Positions 25,601-34,213 are shown, counted from the stretch's first letter. The stretch is DNA of 64,000 nt from Rubripirellula reticaptiva (GCF_007860175.1 NZ_SJPX01000006.1:126074-190073), one strand, 5' to 3'. A program made the numbers and translations. Notes: generated by a model from the sequence alone, not told the origin.

Positions 25601-28427
25601 GCTGGGCAATCGCGCGCACCTGCATCCACCGATATTCACCGCTGTGGTGTCGTAAGCGGTATTCGGTCGCGAAAGGTTCGCAGCGTGCAACCGCGCCTTC
25701 CCAAGCCTCGAACGTGGTGTGGCGATCGTCAGGATGCACGGCGTTGAGCCAATCGTTACCACGAAACTGTTCATAGGTCTGGCCAGTGAACTCGCGCCAA
25801 CTGGGCGAATCTTCGCGGACCTTTCCTGAATCGTCGGTAATCCAGACGATTTGTGCTGAGGTGTCAACGAGCAACTTGAACAGATCTTGGCTGTGACGCA
25901 GTTCACTGATATCAGTGAACGTAACAACAATACCCTCGCTTTGGCCCGTATGCGATTGATAGGGAAGCACGCGCCGGATGTATGACTTTCCCGATTCGGC
26001 GACGACAGTATGCTCGACTGCTTGGCCGCGTTGAATCGACTCCGGATCGGGCAGTGGCGGCATGTCACGAACAAGCGGAACAAAACGTTCCAGCGGACGC
26101 CCTACATCGGTTGAAATCAATGAATAGATGTCGCCGATCGCGGGTGTGAAGCTGCGAATGTTCAACTGCTCGTCCAGGAAAACAGTTGCAATCCGAGTAC
26201 TACGCAGCAGGTTTTCGAGGTCGGCGTTGGCTCTCGCCGTCGCGTCGCTTCCAGCACGAATTTCCTCCTTCGACGTTTCTAGTTCTTCATTGGCGGATTG
26301 GAGCTCTTCGTTCATCGAGAGAAGCTCTTCGTTGGAAGATTTCAGCTCCTCATTGGCGGTTTCCATCTCCTGCAGCGTCTTGCCGAGATCTTCTCGCGTC
26401 GAATCGAGTTCACGCTCCAGCTGTGTGACGAGTTCGTCGTTCAAGATCGTCGTCCCGGAAGTCGTCAAAACTTTCGAAGTGTCCGCATCATGCTCACGAT
26501 ACTTTTGGCGATTTTCGCTACTTTCGTCGCGTTGAATTGGTTTGCCCACGTCGTGGAAGACCACCATGAACAATCCTTTATCCTCGCCGAGTCGGGGCAT
26601 CGGCTGAACCGTGATCATCACACGCTGAATCTTGTCGTCGACGCGGACGGATAGATCATCGTGGTCGACGCGGCGCCGAATCTTCTTAGCTTCGGCGATG
26701 GCCGCACGTAGTCCCAGTCGTAATCCTCGAGCAGCCATTTTGACGATGTTGTTTTGAAAGTTACCGCCGCCAATCGTCAAGTACTTTTGCATACCGGCAG
26801 ATGCATTCAGAATCTGTCCATTCTCGTCGATCACCACGCACTTGGGCGCAAATTCATCCAGCAGGATTCGCTGCCGAATCTCGGTCAGATCGGTGCCGGA
26901 GTCAGGTTCAAGCTGCCCGTCGGGGCGTGTGGCCATCGACGCAGGCCGGCACTGGCTTGCGCCGCTGGAGCCAATCGCAGTGCCCTTTCGCTGCGAAATA
27001 CGCTGTTTGGTGTCCAGCGATTTAAAAAGTTCATCGTGAGAAGTGATGTTCTCACTCGGTCCCAAAAACAAGTAACCGCTCGGACGCAGTGCGTAATGGA
27101 ATAGCGGAATTAACTTGTTCTGCAAGTGCGAGCCGAGGTAGATCAATAGATTGCGGCAAGAAATCAAATCCTGCCGCGAAAACGGTGGGTCGCTAATCAA
27201 GTTGTGTACGGAGAATAAAACCATCTCACGAATTTCTTTCGTGACATAATATTTCTTGCCTCGCTTTACGAAGAATCGCTTCAGGCGTTCGTGACTGATC
27301 TGCTCCTCGACGCCGATGGGATATGCACCGCCGCGAGCGACCGAAAGAGCGCGTTCGTCAATGTCGGTGGCGAATATTTGTACGTCACATGGTGCGATAA
27401 GTTTGTCCATCACTTCGCGGCAGAGGATGGCCATCGTGTAGGCTTCCTGGCCGCTTGAGCAACCTGCCACCCAAATTCGGACGCAGTCATCCGACGTGCG
27501 ATTCTCGAACAGCTTGGGCAGCACTGTTTGTTGCAGCGAATCGAACGCATCGGGATCGCGAAAGAACTCAGTCACGCCTATCAGCAGCTCACCGAAGAGC
27601 GCTCGGACTTCATCTTCGTGTTGCTGCAAGTGACCGACATAGTCGCTCACTTCCGCAAGTTTCAGGACTTGCATGCGACGCTGAATCCGCCGCGACAGCG
27701 TGTTGGTCTTGTAGTGTTGAAAGTCGTGATGCGTGACTTCCATCAAACGTTCCGCGATCGCGGGGATCGCTTCCTTGATGACGGTCTGCGTTCGCGTCCT
27801 TGATGCGGGTTGGTCGGTATCGGCGAAGTGTTGGGCATAGATCAGCAACTCCGCGGCGATCTGCGACGGCGAAAGCACATGGTCCGCCACGCCGGTTATG
27901 GCGGCGCTGCGCGGCATCGAATCGAATTTGGCGGAGGCCGCGTTTTGGGCGAACGTCAAGCCGCCCTGGTCACTGATCGCCTTGAGTCCCATAGTGCCAT
28001 CGCTGCCCGTGCCGGACAAAATCACGCCGACGCCGCGTTCGCCTTGGTCTTCAGCGACCGCGTGAAGGAAGTGATCAATGGGTAACGCCGGTCGCTCGTC
28101 GATATTCTGGCTTGCGATCGAGACAACGCCGTCATTCAAGTCCAACAGCGTCTGCGGTGGACACAGATAGAGCGTGCCGGGAGCGAGTTGTTGCTGGCCG
28201 TCGATCTCGACGATTTTCATCCGCGTCGTGTTGGCGAGAAGTTCGGGCAGCAACGACTTGCTTGTTGGATCGAGATGTTGCACGAACACGATCGCCAGGT
28301 TCGGTGCATCGCCGAGTCTGTTCAGAAACTCGCGGAACGCTTCCAAGCCACCGGCAGACGCGCCAACGGCGACGGTCAGGAAACGATCTTGGGAAGGGGA
28401 ATCGTTCAATGGGCGGGCCTTTGCCAT
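22653..28427 (-). CDS. CheB-CheR-PAS-GAF hybrid histidine kinase, 1924 residues
   Basis: Domain order: CheB methylesterase (VGASAGGLEAF with the active Ser, VQHLDP with His, near residues 16-50), CheR methyltransferase with HDFQHYKTNT and WVAGCSSGQEAY (residues 230-480), a coiled coil rich in NEEL repeats (about 650-740), then several PAS/PAC domains, a GAF-like domain, HisKA (VANMSHEIRTPM), HATPase (NLIGNAIKF, DTGIGM, GTGLGLAI) and a REC domain (VVDDRRD; LLDMQMPNMDGY). Such chimeras link chemotaxis-like methylation enzymes to stress or motility signalling; no MCP or flagellar gene is nearby. It heads the four-gene minus-strand operon. Confidence 0.92.
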   Translation of the reverse strand: MAKARPLNDSPSQDRFLTVAVGASAGGLEAFREFLNRLGDAPNLAIVFVQHLDPTSKSLLPELLANTTRMKIVEIDGQQQLAPGTLYLCPPQTLLDLNDGVVSIASQNIDERPALPIDHFLHAVAEDQGERGVGVILSGTGSDGTMGLKAISDQGGLTFAQNAASAKFDSMPRSAAITGVADHVLSPSQIAAELLIYAQHFADTDQPASRTRTQTVIKEAIPAIAERLMEVTHHDFQHYKTNTLSRRIQRRMQVLKLAEVSDYVGHLQQHEDEVRALFGELLIGVTEFFRDPDAFDSLQQTVLPKLFENRTSDDCVRIWVAGCSSGQEAYTMAILCREVMDKLIAPCDVQIFATDIDERALSVARGGAYPIGVEEQISHERLKRFFVKRGKKYYVTKEIREMVLFSVHNLISDPPFSRQDLISCRNLLIYLGSHLQNKLIPLFHYALRPSGYLFLGPSENITSHDELFKSLDTKQRISQRKGTAIGSSGASQCRPASMATRPDGQLEPDSGTDLTEIRQRILLDEFAPKCVVIDENGQILNASAGMQKYLTIGGGNFQNNIVKMAARGLRLGLRAAIAEAKKIRRRVDHDDLSVRVDDKIQRVMITVQPMPRLGEDKGLFMVVFHDVGKPIQRDESSENRQKYREHDADTSKVLTTSGTTILNDELVTQLERELDSTREDLGKTLQEMETANEELKSSNEELLSMNEELQSANEELETSKEEIRAGSDATARANADLENLLRSTRIATVFLDEQLNIRSFTPAIGDIYSLISTDVGRPLERFVPLVRDMPPLPDPESIQRGQAVEHTVVAESGKSYIRRVLPYQSHTGQSEGIVVTFTDISELRHSQDLFKLLVDTSAQIVWITDDSGKVREDSPSWREFTGQTYEQFRGNDWLNAVHPDDRHTTFEAWEGAVARCEPFATEYRLRHHSGEYRWMQVRAIAQRAVDGTVDRWVGMNMDIHDRKITEIELADAKQRLELSLNVTDVAVWNWDMQTNDVESNAILNRHFGFPEDSKPTLSEFISRMDESARERVSAAIEHSIETGEVYDQEYPVHWPSGEVRHIRARGHVRLTETGELQDFFGVVMDITDRKRRELDAAERESHLRRVINHQLGLVGVIDRNGILLEVDERSLAIAKARREQVIGKNFSDAPWWNYDPHVATEMRNAMQRAFAGEVVRYDVSLFAHGDEGVMIDFMIAPVKNDAGEVEYLIPSGVDIRDRHKATIELRKSEQLVRTIAENSTQGLVMMDDTGHVIYCNSAFLKMTGFDAGEIRSKPLHDLVHHHYPDGRPYPISECPIDRALPEDFTVRAHHDLFFRKDGSKFPVVCAASPVFEDGKPVSTVIEVRDVTADRRREAKIQFRGLLLERLTQLTDAEEIMHVATQEIGEFFDASRCYLANIRAAENTTEVFHEMHREHLPSLIGVHRIDEFLTTDEMAAMNRGEPVRMGDIRQTERSEDKLRQFESLGIVAIAEGAFEPTKELRRTLFITKDLPHPWRVEEMQFLDDLTELVYLRLDRAQAQADLEQARLIAEAANQAKSAFVANMSHEIRTPMTAILGYADLLQDFVAQDEARKHLQTIRRNGDYLLKIINDILDLSKIEADKLEIDRERFDPAVVVEDVRSIMNVRASENNLQLNVRYDGKIPRLIESDAKRLKQILINLIGNAIKFTRQGTVDIVTRYVEDEAASGGTRQGKLVFDITDTGIGMNEEQKARLFKPFSQGDSSVSRHFGGTGLGLAISRRLAKLLGGNIQAESTLGEGSTFSATIQTGSLDNVELIEPKLVVKERSDTHSTASETRALTCTVLVVDDRRDIRFLSKRLLTNAGATVEEAEDGQLALDFVRQRLTTGNTPQLILLDMQMPNMDGYETAKELRASGYTGPIIALTADAMQGDMNRCIEAGCNDYLSKPIDAARLVQLVRELTASASLS

Positions 28428-28640
28428 CTGTCGCTCGGTATTGTTAAATCAGCCGATCAATGAGATTTTGCACCATTTTGCCAGCCAAAGAATTCACCGC
28501 CAATTCTAACCGCCAGCCGACTTGACGAGAACGGGCAAGTGGGACACTCGCTGGCAATGAGCGTTCATCTCTCCTGAACCGGCACGCCGGTTGCTGAGCC
28601 TCTGCGTTACAGAAGGCCAGTACACGGAGCGAAACCAATC
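28428..28640. promoter_or_regulatory. Divergent intergenic region, presumed promoters
   Basis: Separates the kinase operon (minus) from a small gene (plus), so it must hold both promoters. No consensus sigma-70 pair or clear operator palindrome could be made out by eye. Confidence 0.35.
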
Positions 28641-28985
28641 ATGAACCGAGTTGCCACCCAACGGGAAGCGATCGACTTTCCCAATCTGCAAATTCATATC
28701 GAAATCGTACGACGCCGTGGTCAACCGATCGCGTTGAGCCTGCAAACGCCTTCACCGACGGTTCCACAAGCGTTCGATGTGGCGGACTGGCCGCAGTGCC
28801 GTTGGTCTGGACTATCCGCAGAGGAGAGTTCGGTGGAACGTCATGCAATCTGCAACCGGCTTCATGCCGCGGCGATGTCGTTGGACATTTTGGAACGCCA
28901 CACCGCCGAAGGCGACCTTGAGGATGTTGATGCCATTCTCAATATCGCCGTCGAGTCACTGACCGAGTTGGAGCGGCTGGCTTAA
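28641..28985 (+). CDS. Hypothetical protein, 114 residues
   Basis: Starts MNRVATQREAIDFPNLQIH with GGAG about 10 bases upstream. The N-terminal half is β-rich; the C-terminal half (residues 68-112, ERHAICNRLHAAAMSLDIL and a second helix) resembles the helical hairpin of histidine-kinase dimerisation or phosphotransfer domains, with His74 as an arguable site, but the match is loose. It is divergent from the kinase operon, so a link to that signalling system is plausible. Confidence 0.55.
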   Translation: MNRVATQREAIDFPNLQIHIEIVRRRGQPIALSLQTPSPTVPQAFDVADWPQCRWSGLSAEESSVERHAICNRLHAAAMSLDILERHTAEGDLEDVDAILNIAVESLTELERLA

Positions 28986-29191
28986 CGGTGCATACCGATC
29001 TCTGGCACGGGCTTTGCTGAGCAATCGGCTGCCTGAGTCGGCAACTCAATTCACCACTTTGCGAACGACTATCTACACCATCCTTATCGTGCTGCCGCAG
29101 ATCGGGCGTCATTGAAACTTCGATCATCTGACGCCTACAAGTTTTTAACTCTTAACCATTGACCTCCACTCCTTTCTTAAAGAGAAAACAA

Positions 29192-29752
29192 ATGAACCAT
29201 GCAATCCAATCTGTTCTCGCGACTGCCGCATTCGCCTGCCTGACCACCGGTTCGGTCAATGCTCAAGGTGGCCTGACTAAAGACCGAGTCAACACTCGCA
29301 ACGCCAGCGCGGACGCTGGCCAACTCGACGATGTAACCAGCGGTGCTAACATCCGTGTAAGTCAACTGATGGGCTACAACATTCAAAACGCTCAGGGCGA
29401 AAGTGTTGGCGAGATCAAAGACATCGTGATGGATTCGCGAACCGGCAAAGTGAACTACGTCGCTGTAACGTACGGTGGGTTCCTCGGCGTGGGCAACAAG
29501 ATGTTTGCAGTTCCCTTCGACGCGTTCAAGGTGCAGGTCGGTCCCGATGAAGTCGGCGACGACGACATCGACGCGGACGATTACGTTTTGGTCTTGAACG
29601 TCACTCAGCAGCAACTCGAAGGCCAACAAGGCTTCGACGAAGACAATTGGCCTAATATGGCTGACAAGCAGTGGGCAGCTGACCTCGACAAACGCTACGG
29701 AGTCAAGCGTGACATGAACGCCAAAGACCGCATCCGTCTCGACCGTCAATAG
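29192..29752 (+). CDS. Exported PRC-barrel domain protein
   Basis: 186 residues from the ATG at 29192. A signal peptide (MNHAIQSVLATAAFACLTTG, cleavage after VNA) is followed by a PRC-barrel: SQLMGYNIQNAQGESVGEI, KDIVMDSRTGKVNYVAVTY and MFAVPFDAFKV. The C-terminus is acidic. PRC-barrel proteins of this kind are common in stress clusters. A strong hairpin terminator follows. Confidence 0.85.
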   Translation: MNHAIQSVLATAAFACLTTGSVNAQGGLTKDRVNTRNASADAGQLDDVTSGANIRVSQLMGYNIQNAQGESVGEIKDIVMDSRTGKVNYVAVTYGGFLGVGNKMFAVPFDAFKVQVGPDEVGDDDIDADDYVLVLNVTQQQLEGQQGFDEDNWPNMADKQWAADLDKRYGVKRDMNAKDRIRLDRQ

Positions 29753-29800
29753 TCAAATCGTCGTCGCTTGATGCGACAGACTGACTTAAAATGCACACCA

Positions 29801-29832
29801 GGCCACACGACGATTGTTGTGTGGCCTTTTTT
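29801..29832 (+). terminator. Intrinsic terminator after PRC-barrel gene
   Basis: GGCCACAC (29801-29808) pairs with GTGTGGCC (29819-29826), followed by six T. Perfect 8-bp GC-rich stem, 48 bases after the stop codon. Confidence 0.88.
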
Positions 29833-29871
29833 CGACCAATTCTACATGATTCAAATTGAAAGAGTTTAAAC

Positions 29872-30123
29872 ATGAAAGCGAAAAGTTTGTCGGCGATCGT
29901 ACTTGCTGCTGGCTTATGTACCGCCGGATGCGACGAGGGCTATGAAGCCGGTCCGGTAGTGCCGATGCAAACGGACGGCGTGAATGTCGACGTTGACACA
30001 CCCGACACGCCGTTTGAAAACCGAGTGGAACGTCGGCAAGAGCGACGCAATGACATCCGCGAAGCGGTTGACCACGTCGACGTACAGTTCGGCGATGGCG
30101 GCGTCAGCGTGGACGTGGACTGA
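29872..30123 (+). CDS. Small lipoprotein, 83 residues
   Basis: MKAKSLSAIVLAAGLCTAGC is a lipoprotein signal with lipidation Cys20. The mature part is acidic with Val-Asp alternations (VNVDVDTPD near 38-46, VSVDVD at the end) around an Arg-rich segment (NRVERRQERRNDI). The function is unknown. It is preceded by a GAAAGAG-like site. Confidence 0.65.
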   Translation: MKAKSLSAIVLAAGLCTAGCDEGYEAGPVVPMQTDGVNVDVDTPDTPFENRVERRQERRNDIREAVDHVDVQFGDGGVSVDVD

Positions 30124-30363
30124 ATTGATTTGTAATGCAACTATCGGCGAAGGTACAAATCGGCTCCTGCCGGACGGGGCACCAAACCGGTTGTTCGCTT
30201 TCATTCGAGCGATGAATGCGGGTCAAACCAACCGACTGTTAACGACAACCGCTCCACCGTCTATCCGTCATGACGGCCGATTGATCTTCCAAGCAGGACC
30301 GGTGAAAACATCATCCAATAACGTGAGCCTGCTTCACGCCGACGCCGAAACCCAAAGCGATAA

Positions 30364-30765
30364 ATGACAACAATACTTCTGGGCGACGACAACGATGACA
30401 TCCGCGAAATGATGACTTTACAACTTGAAAAGCGAGGGTTCGCTGTCGTGGCTGTCAGCAATGGAGTCGAAGCGGTCTTGGCAACGGCTCAGGTTGCTCC
30501 CGCGCTCATCTTGATGGACATCAACATGCCTGAACTGGACGGGTTTGAAGCGACAATGCAAATCCGTGCTGCGGATACCGACCCAAGCCAACGAATTCCG
30601 GTGATCGCATTGACCGCTTACGCACTGCCGGGCGACCAAGCACGGACGAAAGCTGCTGGTTGCAACGCTTTCCACGCCAAACCGGTCGACTTCGACAGAT
30701 TGTTTGATCAGATCAACGAGCTGATAGGCAACACGGTCAGCACACCGCTGACGAGTCAATCTTAA
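30364..30765 (+). CDS. Single-domain response regulator
   Basis: 133 residues, CheY-like. GDDNDD holds the acidic pair, the phosphoacceptor Asp is in ILMDINMPELDGF, Thr in IALTAYA and Lys in AKPVDF. It has no output domain. It may receive phosphate from the hybrid kinases encoded 2-12 kb away, but specificity cannot be read here. Confidence 0.88.
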   Translation: MTTILLGDDNDDIREMMTLQLEKRGFAVVAVSNGVEAVLATAQVAPALILMDINMPELDGFEATMQIRAADTDPSQRIPVIALTAYALPGDQARTKAAGCNAFHAKPVDFDRLFDQINELIGNTVSTPLTSQS

Positions 30766-30817
30766 ACGGGAATCGGACGCGACACAGCGGGTGTCGCGTC
30801 CTGATTGCCTCGAGACG

Positions 30818-31312
30818 CTAACCGACGGCGAACGCGTCTTTATTGATTGCAACTGCAAGTTTTGAAAGCTTCTTATCGGCGTTTTCTTCTTCCTCGATGT
30901 TTTGTTTGAGTAGCTTCAGCGCGTTCTCGTATCCGAGTGATTCAGCCCAGGTGCATAGCGTGCCGTAGGTCGCGATTTCGTAGTGCTCAACTTTTTGGGC
31001 ACAAGCAATGATCACCGCGTCTTTGACTGCTGGTTCCGCTTCTTCCTCGAGCATCCCTTCCGCTTCGGTGACGAGGCCCTTCATGGCTTCGCAGGTCTTT
31101 GCTTTCGCTGCCTTGCCGGTGTCTTCAAACGCTTGGGTCACTCGTTCGACTTGTTCCTTCGTTTCGGCCAAATGCGATTCGAGAGCTGCGGTCAGCTTTT
31201 CGCACGTCGCTGCCTTGATCATCTTTGGCAGGGCCTTCACGAGTTGCTTTTCGGCACTCAAGGCATCGCAAAGTTCGTCGTAAAAAGCATCGGCTAAAGT
31301 TTTCATTGCCAT
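30818..31312 (-). CDS. Ferritin-like DUF892 protein, YciE type
   Basis: 164 residues from the ATG at 31312 (31306 is an alternative; the open frame extends to 31405 but without family similarity). [19 protein letters not shown], later [13 protein letters not shown] and ENADKKL are the helical metal-binding segments of the YciE/YciF stress family (DUF892), a diiron four-helix bundle. Typical partner of PRC-barrel and KaiC-like genes in stress clusters. Confidence 0.87.
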   Translation of the reverse strand: MAMKTLADAFYDELCDALSAEKQLVKALPKMIKAATCEKLTAALESHLAETKEQVERVTQAFEDTGKAAKAKTCEAMKGLVTEAEGMLEEEAEPAVKDAVIIACAQKVEHYEIATYGTLCTWAESLGYENALKLLKQNIEEEENADKKLSKLAVAINKDAFAVG

Positions 31313-31405
31313 GGGGATCGTCCAATCTAAGTGGGGTTGGGGTGTGATTGCGAGCGGTTCGCTGAAGGTCATCTGGATGTCAGTGACCTGATTCGTTCTT
31401 TGCAA

Positions 31406-31603
31406 AGCTATTGGCGTGCCAGTGGATCGAAATTTGCTTTACTGGCGGTCGATTGCGGCACCGTCGTTACTCATCACTCAATTGGCCGTATGGCGCTAGC
31501 CACGGTTCTCTCACACAATTTGCCGTTTTGGCGTTAGCCATGGTTCTTACGACGGAACCGTGGCTAGCGCCAAAACGGCTAATTTGCAAACCGACGAAAA
31601 TCT
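31406..31603. other. Gene-free stretch with palindromic repeats
   Basis: Contains no supported gene. It is dominated by three copies of a GGCGYTAGCCAYGGTTC unit described in the next entry. Confidence 0.5.
31482..31588. repeat. Triple GGCGYTAGCCAYGG element with a 70-base hairpin
   Basis: Direct units at 31482-31509 and 31518-31546 (TTGGCCGTATGGCGCTAGCC; TTGCCGTTTTGGCGTTAGCC) are followed by an inverted unit at 31555-31588 (GAACCGTGGCTAGCGCC). The second and third form a stem of about 30 pairs with an 8-base loop. Similar sequence occurs at 13395-13427. Dispersed repeat of the kind common between Rhodopirellula genes. Confidence 0.75.
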
Positions 31604-31845
31604 ATGACTACAGCTATTCGACCAACCGTGCAGCAAGCCGAGCGACGTGCCGCAAAGGCGGGGTTGGGTTACATCAACGACATTGAAGCGACGGGCATTT
31701 CACGCCATCGGTGCGGGCGTGGCTTCACCTACAATCGGTGAATGTTTAACGGCCATTCGGCGTCATGTGTTGAGCGATTTGAATACAAAGGGACTCAACA
31801 GGCAACGAGTTTTGGAGGCTGTCGTGCGATTGTTGGACGCAGCGA
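31604..31845 (+). pseudogene. DNA topoisomerase IB fragments
   Basis: The first frame (31604-31741) reads GLGYINDIEATGISRHRCGRG then FTYN, matching the N-terminus of bacterial topoisomerase IB (GIRRRRxGxGFxY). A second frame (about 31749-31845) reads IRRHVLSDLNTKGLNRQRVL then EAVVRLLDA, matching the segment about 60-70 residues further on in that family. The catalytic domain is absent. The gene has lost internal and 3' parts. It starts directly after the palindromic repeat. Confidence 0.75.
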
Positions 31846-31903
31846 AAGCGAATGGTGTCCGCTGCCGTAGCAAGCACCGCCGAGGAACTTGGCTTAATCG
31901 CCA

Positions 31904-31977
31904 ACCGTAGCGGATGTCGCCAGACGTCCGATCTCGCAGTCGGAATTCTGGCGAATCCCGCTACGGTATGTTTTTTT
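31904..31977 (+). terminator. Large hairpin with T-run
   Basis: ACCGTAGCGG (31904-31913) pairs with CCGCTACGGT (31958-31967); inner pairs CGCCAGA with TCTGGCG and CCGA with TCGG; seven T follow at 31971-31977. It has the form of an intrinsic terminator on the plus strand, though only a dead gene lies upstream; it may instead be a dispersed hairpin repeat that could also end the amylase transcript. Confidence 0.65.
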
Positions 31978-32033
31978 CTGCCGGTCGCATTAGCTCATGC
32001 GAGAAGTGAATACCAACTCGGTGCAGCATCGGA

Positions 32034-33530
32034 CTACTCCGCCGGCACCCAGAGCGACAACGAGCGTGCGGGGCACGGGAATTCGCCCCAACCTTCGCCG
32101 TCCGTCGTGACTTCGTCATCCACGTGACCCGTAACATCGCGTAGCTTCGCGTTCTTCATATGCAACTGCATCCGTTTGCATCCGGCTTCGGAGTTCGACA
32201 ACACAACCGCCATGCCAAGGGATCCGTCCGGCGTCGATCTTGTCCATCCAATGGTGTTGGGATGATCAAAGTAGTCGAACTGTTGGCCGTGATTGAAATT
32301 GCGACGCACGTTCAGGAATTGGTCGATCAAGAACCGATGACTGGTCATCTTGATCGTGAACTCATTTCCGTCGCGACCTTTATCGGTGTAGCTCGCGCCG
32401 TAGTAGTCGGCATAGAACAGACACGGATAACCATCGCGGCGCAACAAGATCAATGCGTACGCGAGCGGTTTGAACCAAGCCTCGACAACCGATTCAAGTG
32501 CCTGAAGCGGTTGCGTGTCGTGATTGGAAACGATCGTGACCGCAAGTTCGGGGGCTTGGCTGACCAACGAACCATCGAAGATCGTTCGAAGATCGAAATC
32601 CTGTTCTGCTTTGCTGGCCCGCGAAAACGACGCGTGAAGCGGAGCATCAAACAGCGTCACCATTCCACCGGTCAGATGCAGAAAATGCTTCAACGCGCCG
32701 AGGTCATACGACCAGTATTCGCCGACCGCAAAAATATCGCGGCCCGCGTGATCACGGACATGCTTGAGCCATTCGGGAAAGAAGCCTGCTTCGATGTGTT
32801 TGACGGCATCGAAGCGCACGCCATCAAGCCCGACTTCGTTCAAATACCAGGTTCCCCAATCTTTGAGTTCTTGCTGCACGTCTGGGTGTTTGACGTCGAC
32901 ATCACAGCCCATCAAGTAATCAAAGCAGCCCTTCTCCATATCGACGGCTTCATCGAACGTCTTTCCCTCGATCAGGAAGACGGCCTGGTAATCGCGATCG
33001 TTCATGTCGATATCGACGGCCGTGAAATGCTGGTGATTCCACTGAAATTCGGAATGCGTACCGCCACGCCCCGGAAACGTGAACTTGGTGAACGAACGAA
33101 CGTCGCGAGGTCCGCCGATGACTTCATGCCTGTTGTCGTTGCTAACGGGAGTCGCTCGAAACGTTTCATCCTCGTCGCCGCCAATACGATGATTGAACAC
33201 GACATCCGCGTAGACCTGAACACCAAAATCCTTGCACTTACTGACCGCAGCGACCAACTGATCTTTGGTCCCATACTTGGTCCGAACAGAACCCTTCTGA
33301 TCGAATTCGCCCAGATCGTACATGTCGTAAACCGCATAGCCAACGTCGGTTCCGCCTTGGTCACCCTTGTAGGTCGGCGGCAACCAAACAGCCGTGACGC
33401 CGAGCTTAGCGAGCCACTCAATCTCCCTCCTCAACTCGCTCCAAAGTTCTCCATCGGCCGGGATGTACCAGTGAAAGAACTGCATCATCACACCATTTTC
33501 GTCAATGGCATCGACGGGATTGTTTTCCAA
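32034..33530 (-). CDS. Cytoplasmic alpha-amylase, GH13 (GH13_5-like)
   Basis: 498 residues without signal peptide. NGVMMQFFHWY, the start of GH13_5 enzymes, then VWLPPTYKG. Catalytic residues: nucleophile Asp in DGVRFDAVKHI, acid Glu in AVGEYW and the transition-state Asp in VSNHDTQ. DVVFNHR is conserved region I. Hydrolyses internal α-1,4 bonds of glycogen or maltodextrins inside the cell. Located among stress genes, where glycogen mobilisation would fit. Confidence 0.93.
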   Translation of the reverse strand: MENNPVDAIDENGVMMQFFHWYIPADGELWSELRREIEWLAKLGVTAVWLPPTYKGDQGGTDVGYAVYDMYDLGEFDQKGSVRTKYGTKDQLVAAVSKCKDFGVQVYADVVFNHRIGGDEDETFRATPVSNDNRHEVIGGPRDVRSFTKFTFPGRGGTHSEFQWNHQHFTAVDIDMNDRDYQAVFLIEGKTFDEAVDMEKGCFDYLMGCDVDVKHPDVQQELKDWGTWYLNEVGLDGVRFDAVKHIEAGFFPEWLKHVRDHAGRDIFAVGEYWSYDLGALKHFLHLTGGMVTLFDAPLHASFSRASKAEQDFDLRTIFDGSLVSQAPELAVTIVSNHDTQPLQALESVVEAWFKPLAYALILLRRDGYPCLFYADYYGASYTDKGRDGNEFTIKMTSHRFLIDQFLNVRRNFNHGQQFDYFDHPNTIGWTRSTPDGSLGMAVVLSNSEAGCKRMQLHMKNAKLRDVTGHVDDEVTTDGEGWGEFPCPARSLSLWVPAE

Positions 33531-33602
33531 GATTTTTCCTTTGTGGAGTTTTGTAGCCAGTCGAACCTAGCCTGGACGGCGAGTCGGTCATGCTCGGCAC
33601 AT

Positions 33603-33653
33603 AGCGTTAGCAACAAAGCGTTAGCAACAAAGCGTTAGCAACAAAGCGTTAGC
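33603..33653. repeat. Tandem 14-bp repeat AGCGTTAGCAACAA, 3.6 copies
   Basis: Exact units start at 33603, 33617, 33631 and a partial one at 33645. It lies in the intergenic region upstream of the amylase and the following small gene; the GTTAGC core resembles the dispersed palindromic repeats nearby. Confidence 0.9.
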
Positions 33654-33770
33654 ATTCGTTGTGCCAACGAAGAACCAGTTGCTCGCTAAATCGCCGTCAC
33701 GCCTCATTCCGGCACAGCGTTTGCCTTGGTTGCCTTCCATATAACTCACCCCACAACACCGGAGACGATC

Positions 33771-34121
33771 ATGAGTAAGGCTGATTTCTATACCGAAGAT
33801 GACATGAGCACCTGGGAACGGATCAAAAAGGCGTTCGCGAACGATTGGGAACAAACCAAGGCTGACTTCGGCTCCGATTCCGCTCGTGACATGGACCAGG
33901 ATGTCGATGACACGTTCAAACAAATGGCAGGTTCCGACGATGCGTTCGAGAATCGCGAGCAAGCGTTCCGCTTCGGCTACACGGCTCAGCAACGCTATGG
34001 ATCGGATCATCCAAAGTGGAGCAATGACGTCGACACCCGACTGCGATCGGAATACGACGGCGACTACGACGCGGATCGTCGTTACATCCAGCACGCCTAT
34101 GGTTATCGAACAAAGAGCTAA
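33771..34121 (+). CDS. Acidic hypothetical protein, 116 residues
   Basis: From the ATG at 33771, preceded by GGAGACGAT. The sequence is acidic and aromatic (WERIKKAFANDWEQTKADFG; FRFGYTAQQRYG; Trp-Ser-Asn near the end), a pattern shared by small stress proteins linked to PRC-barrel/CsbD/YsnF genes, but I cannot name the family. No signal or membrane segment. Confidence 0.65.
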   Translation: MSKADFYTEDDMSTWERIKKAFANDWEQTKADFGSDSARDMDQDVDDTFKQMAGSDDAFENREQAFRFGYTAQQRYGSDHPKWSNDVDTRLRSEYDGDYDADRRYIQHAYGYRTKS

Positions 34122-34144
34122 ATGGTTGTCAGCAATCCTGCACA

Positions 34145-34169
34145 CCTCCGCCGATTCAATCGGTGGAGG
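34145..34169. terminator. GC-rich hairpin between genes
   Basis: CCTCCGCCGAT (34145-34155) pairs with ATCGGTGGAGG (34159-34169) with one G/T mismatch and a 3-base loop. No T-run follows. It lies 23 bases after the previous stop; probable transcript end or stabiliser. Confidence 0.5.
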
Positions 34170-34213
34170 GGGCCGGATTGTTTGCTTGGTCTAATCTGTG
34201 TTTTCGAGCGTCC

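Noticed and set aside
32160-33638. 492-codon plus-strand frame opposite the amylase gene
   Set aside because: The minus strand encodes a full GH13 enzyme with all catalytic motifs; the opposite frame has no family similarity and is a shadow.
33603-33653. CRISPR array
   Set aside because: The 14-bp units are directly adjacent without spacers.
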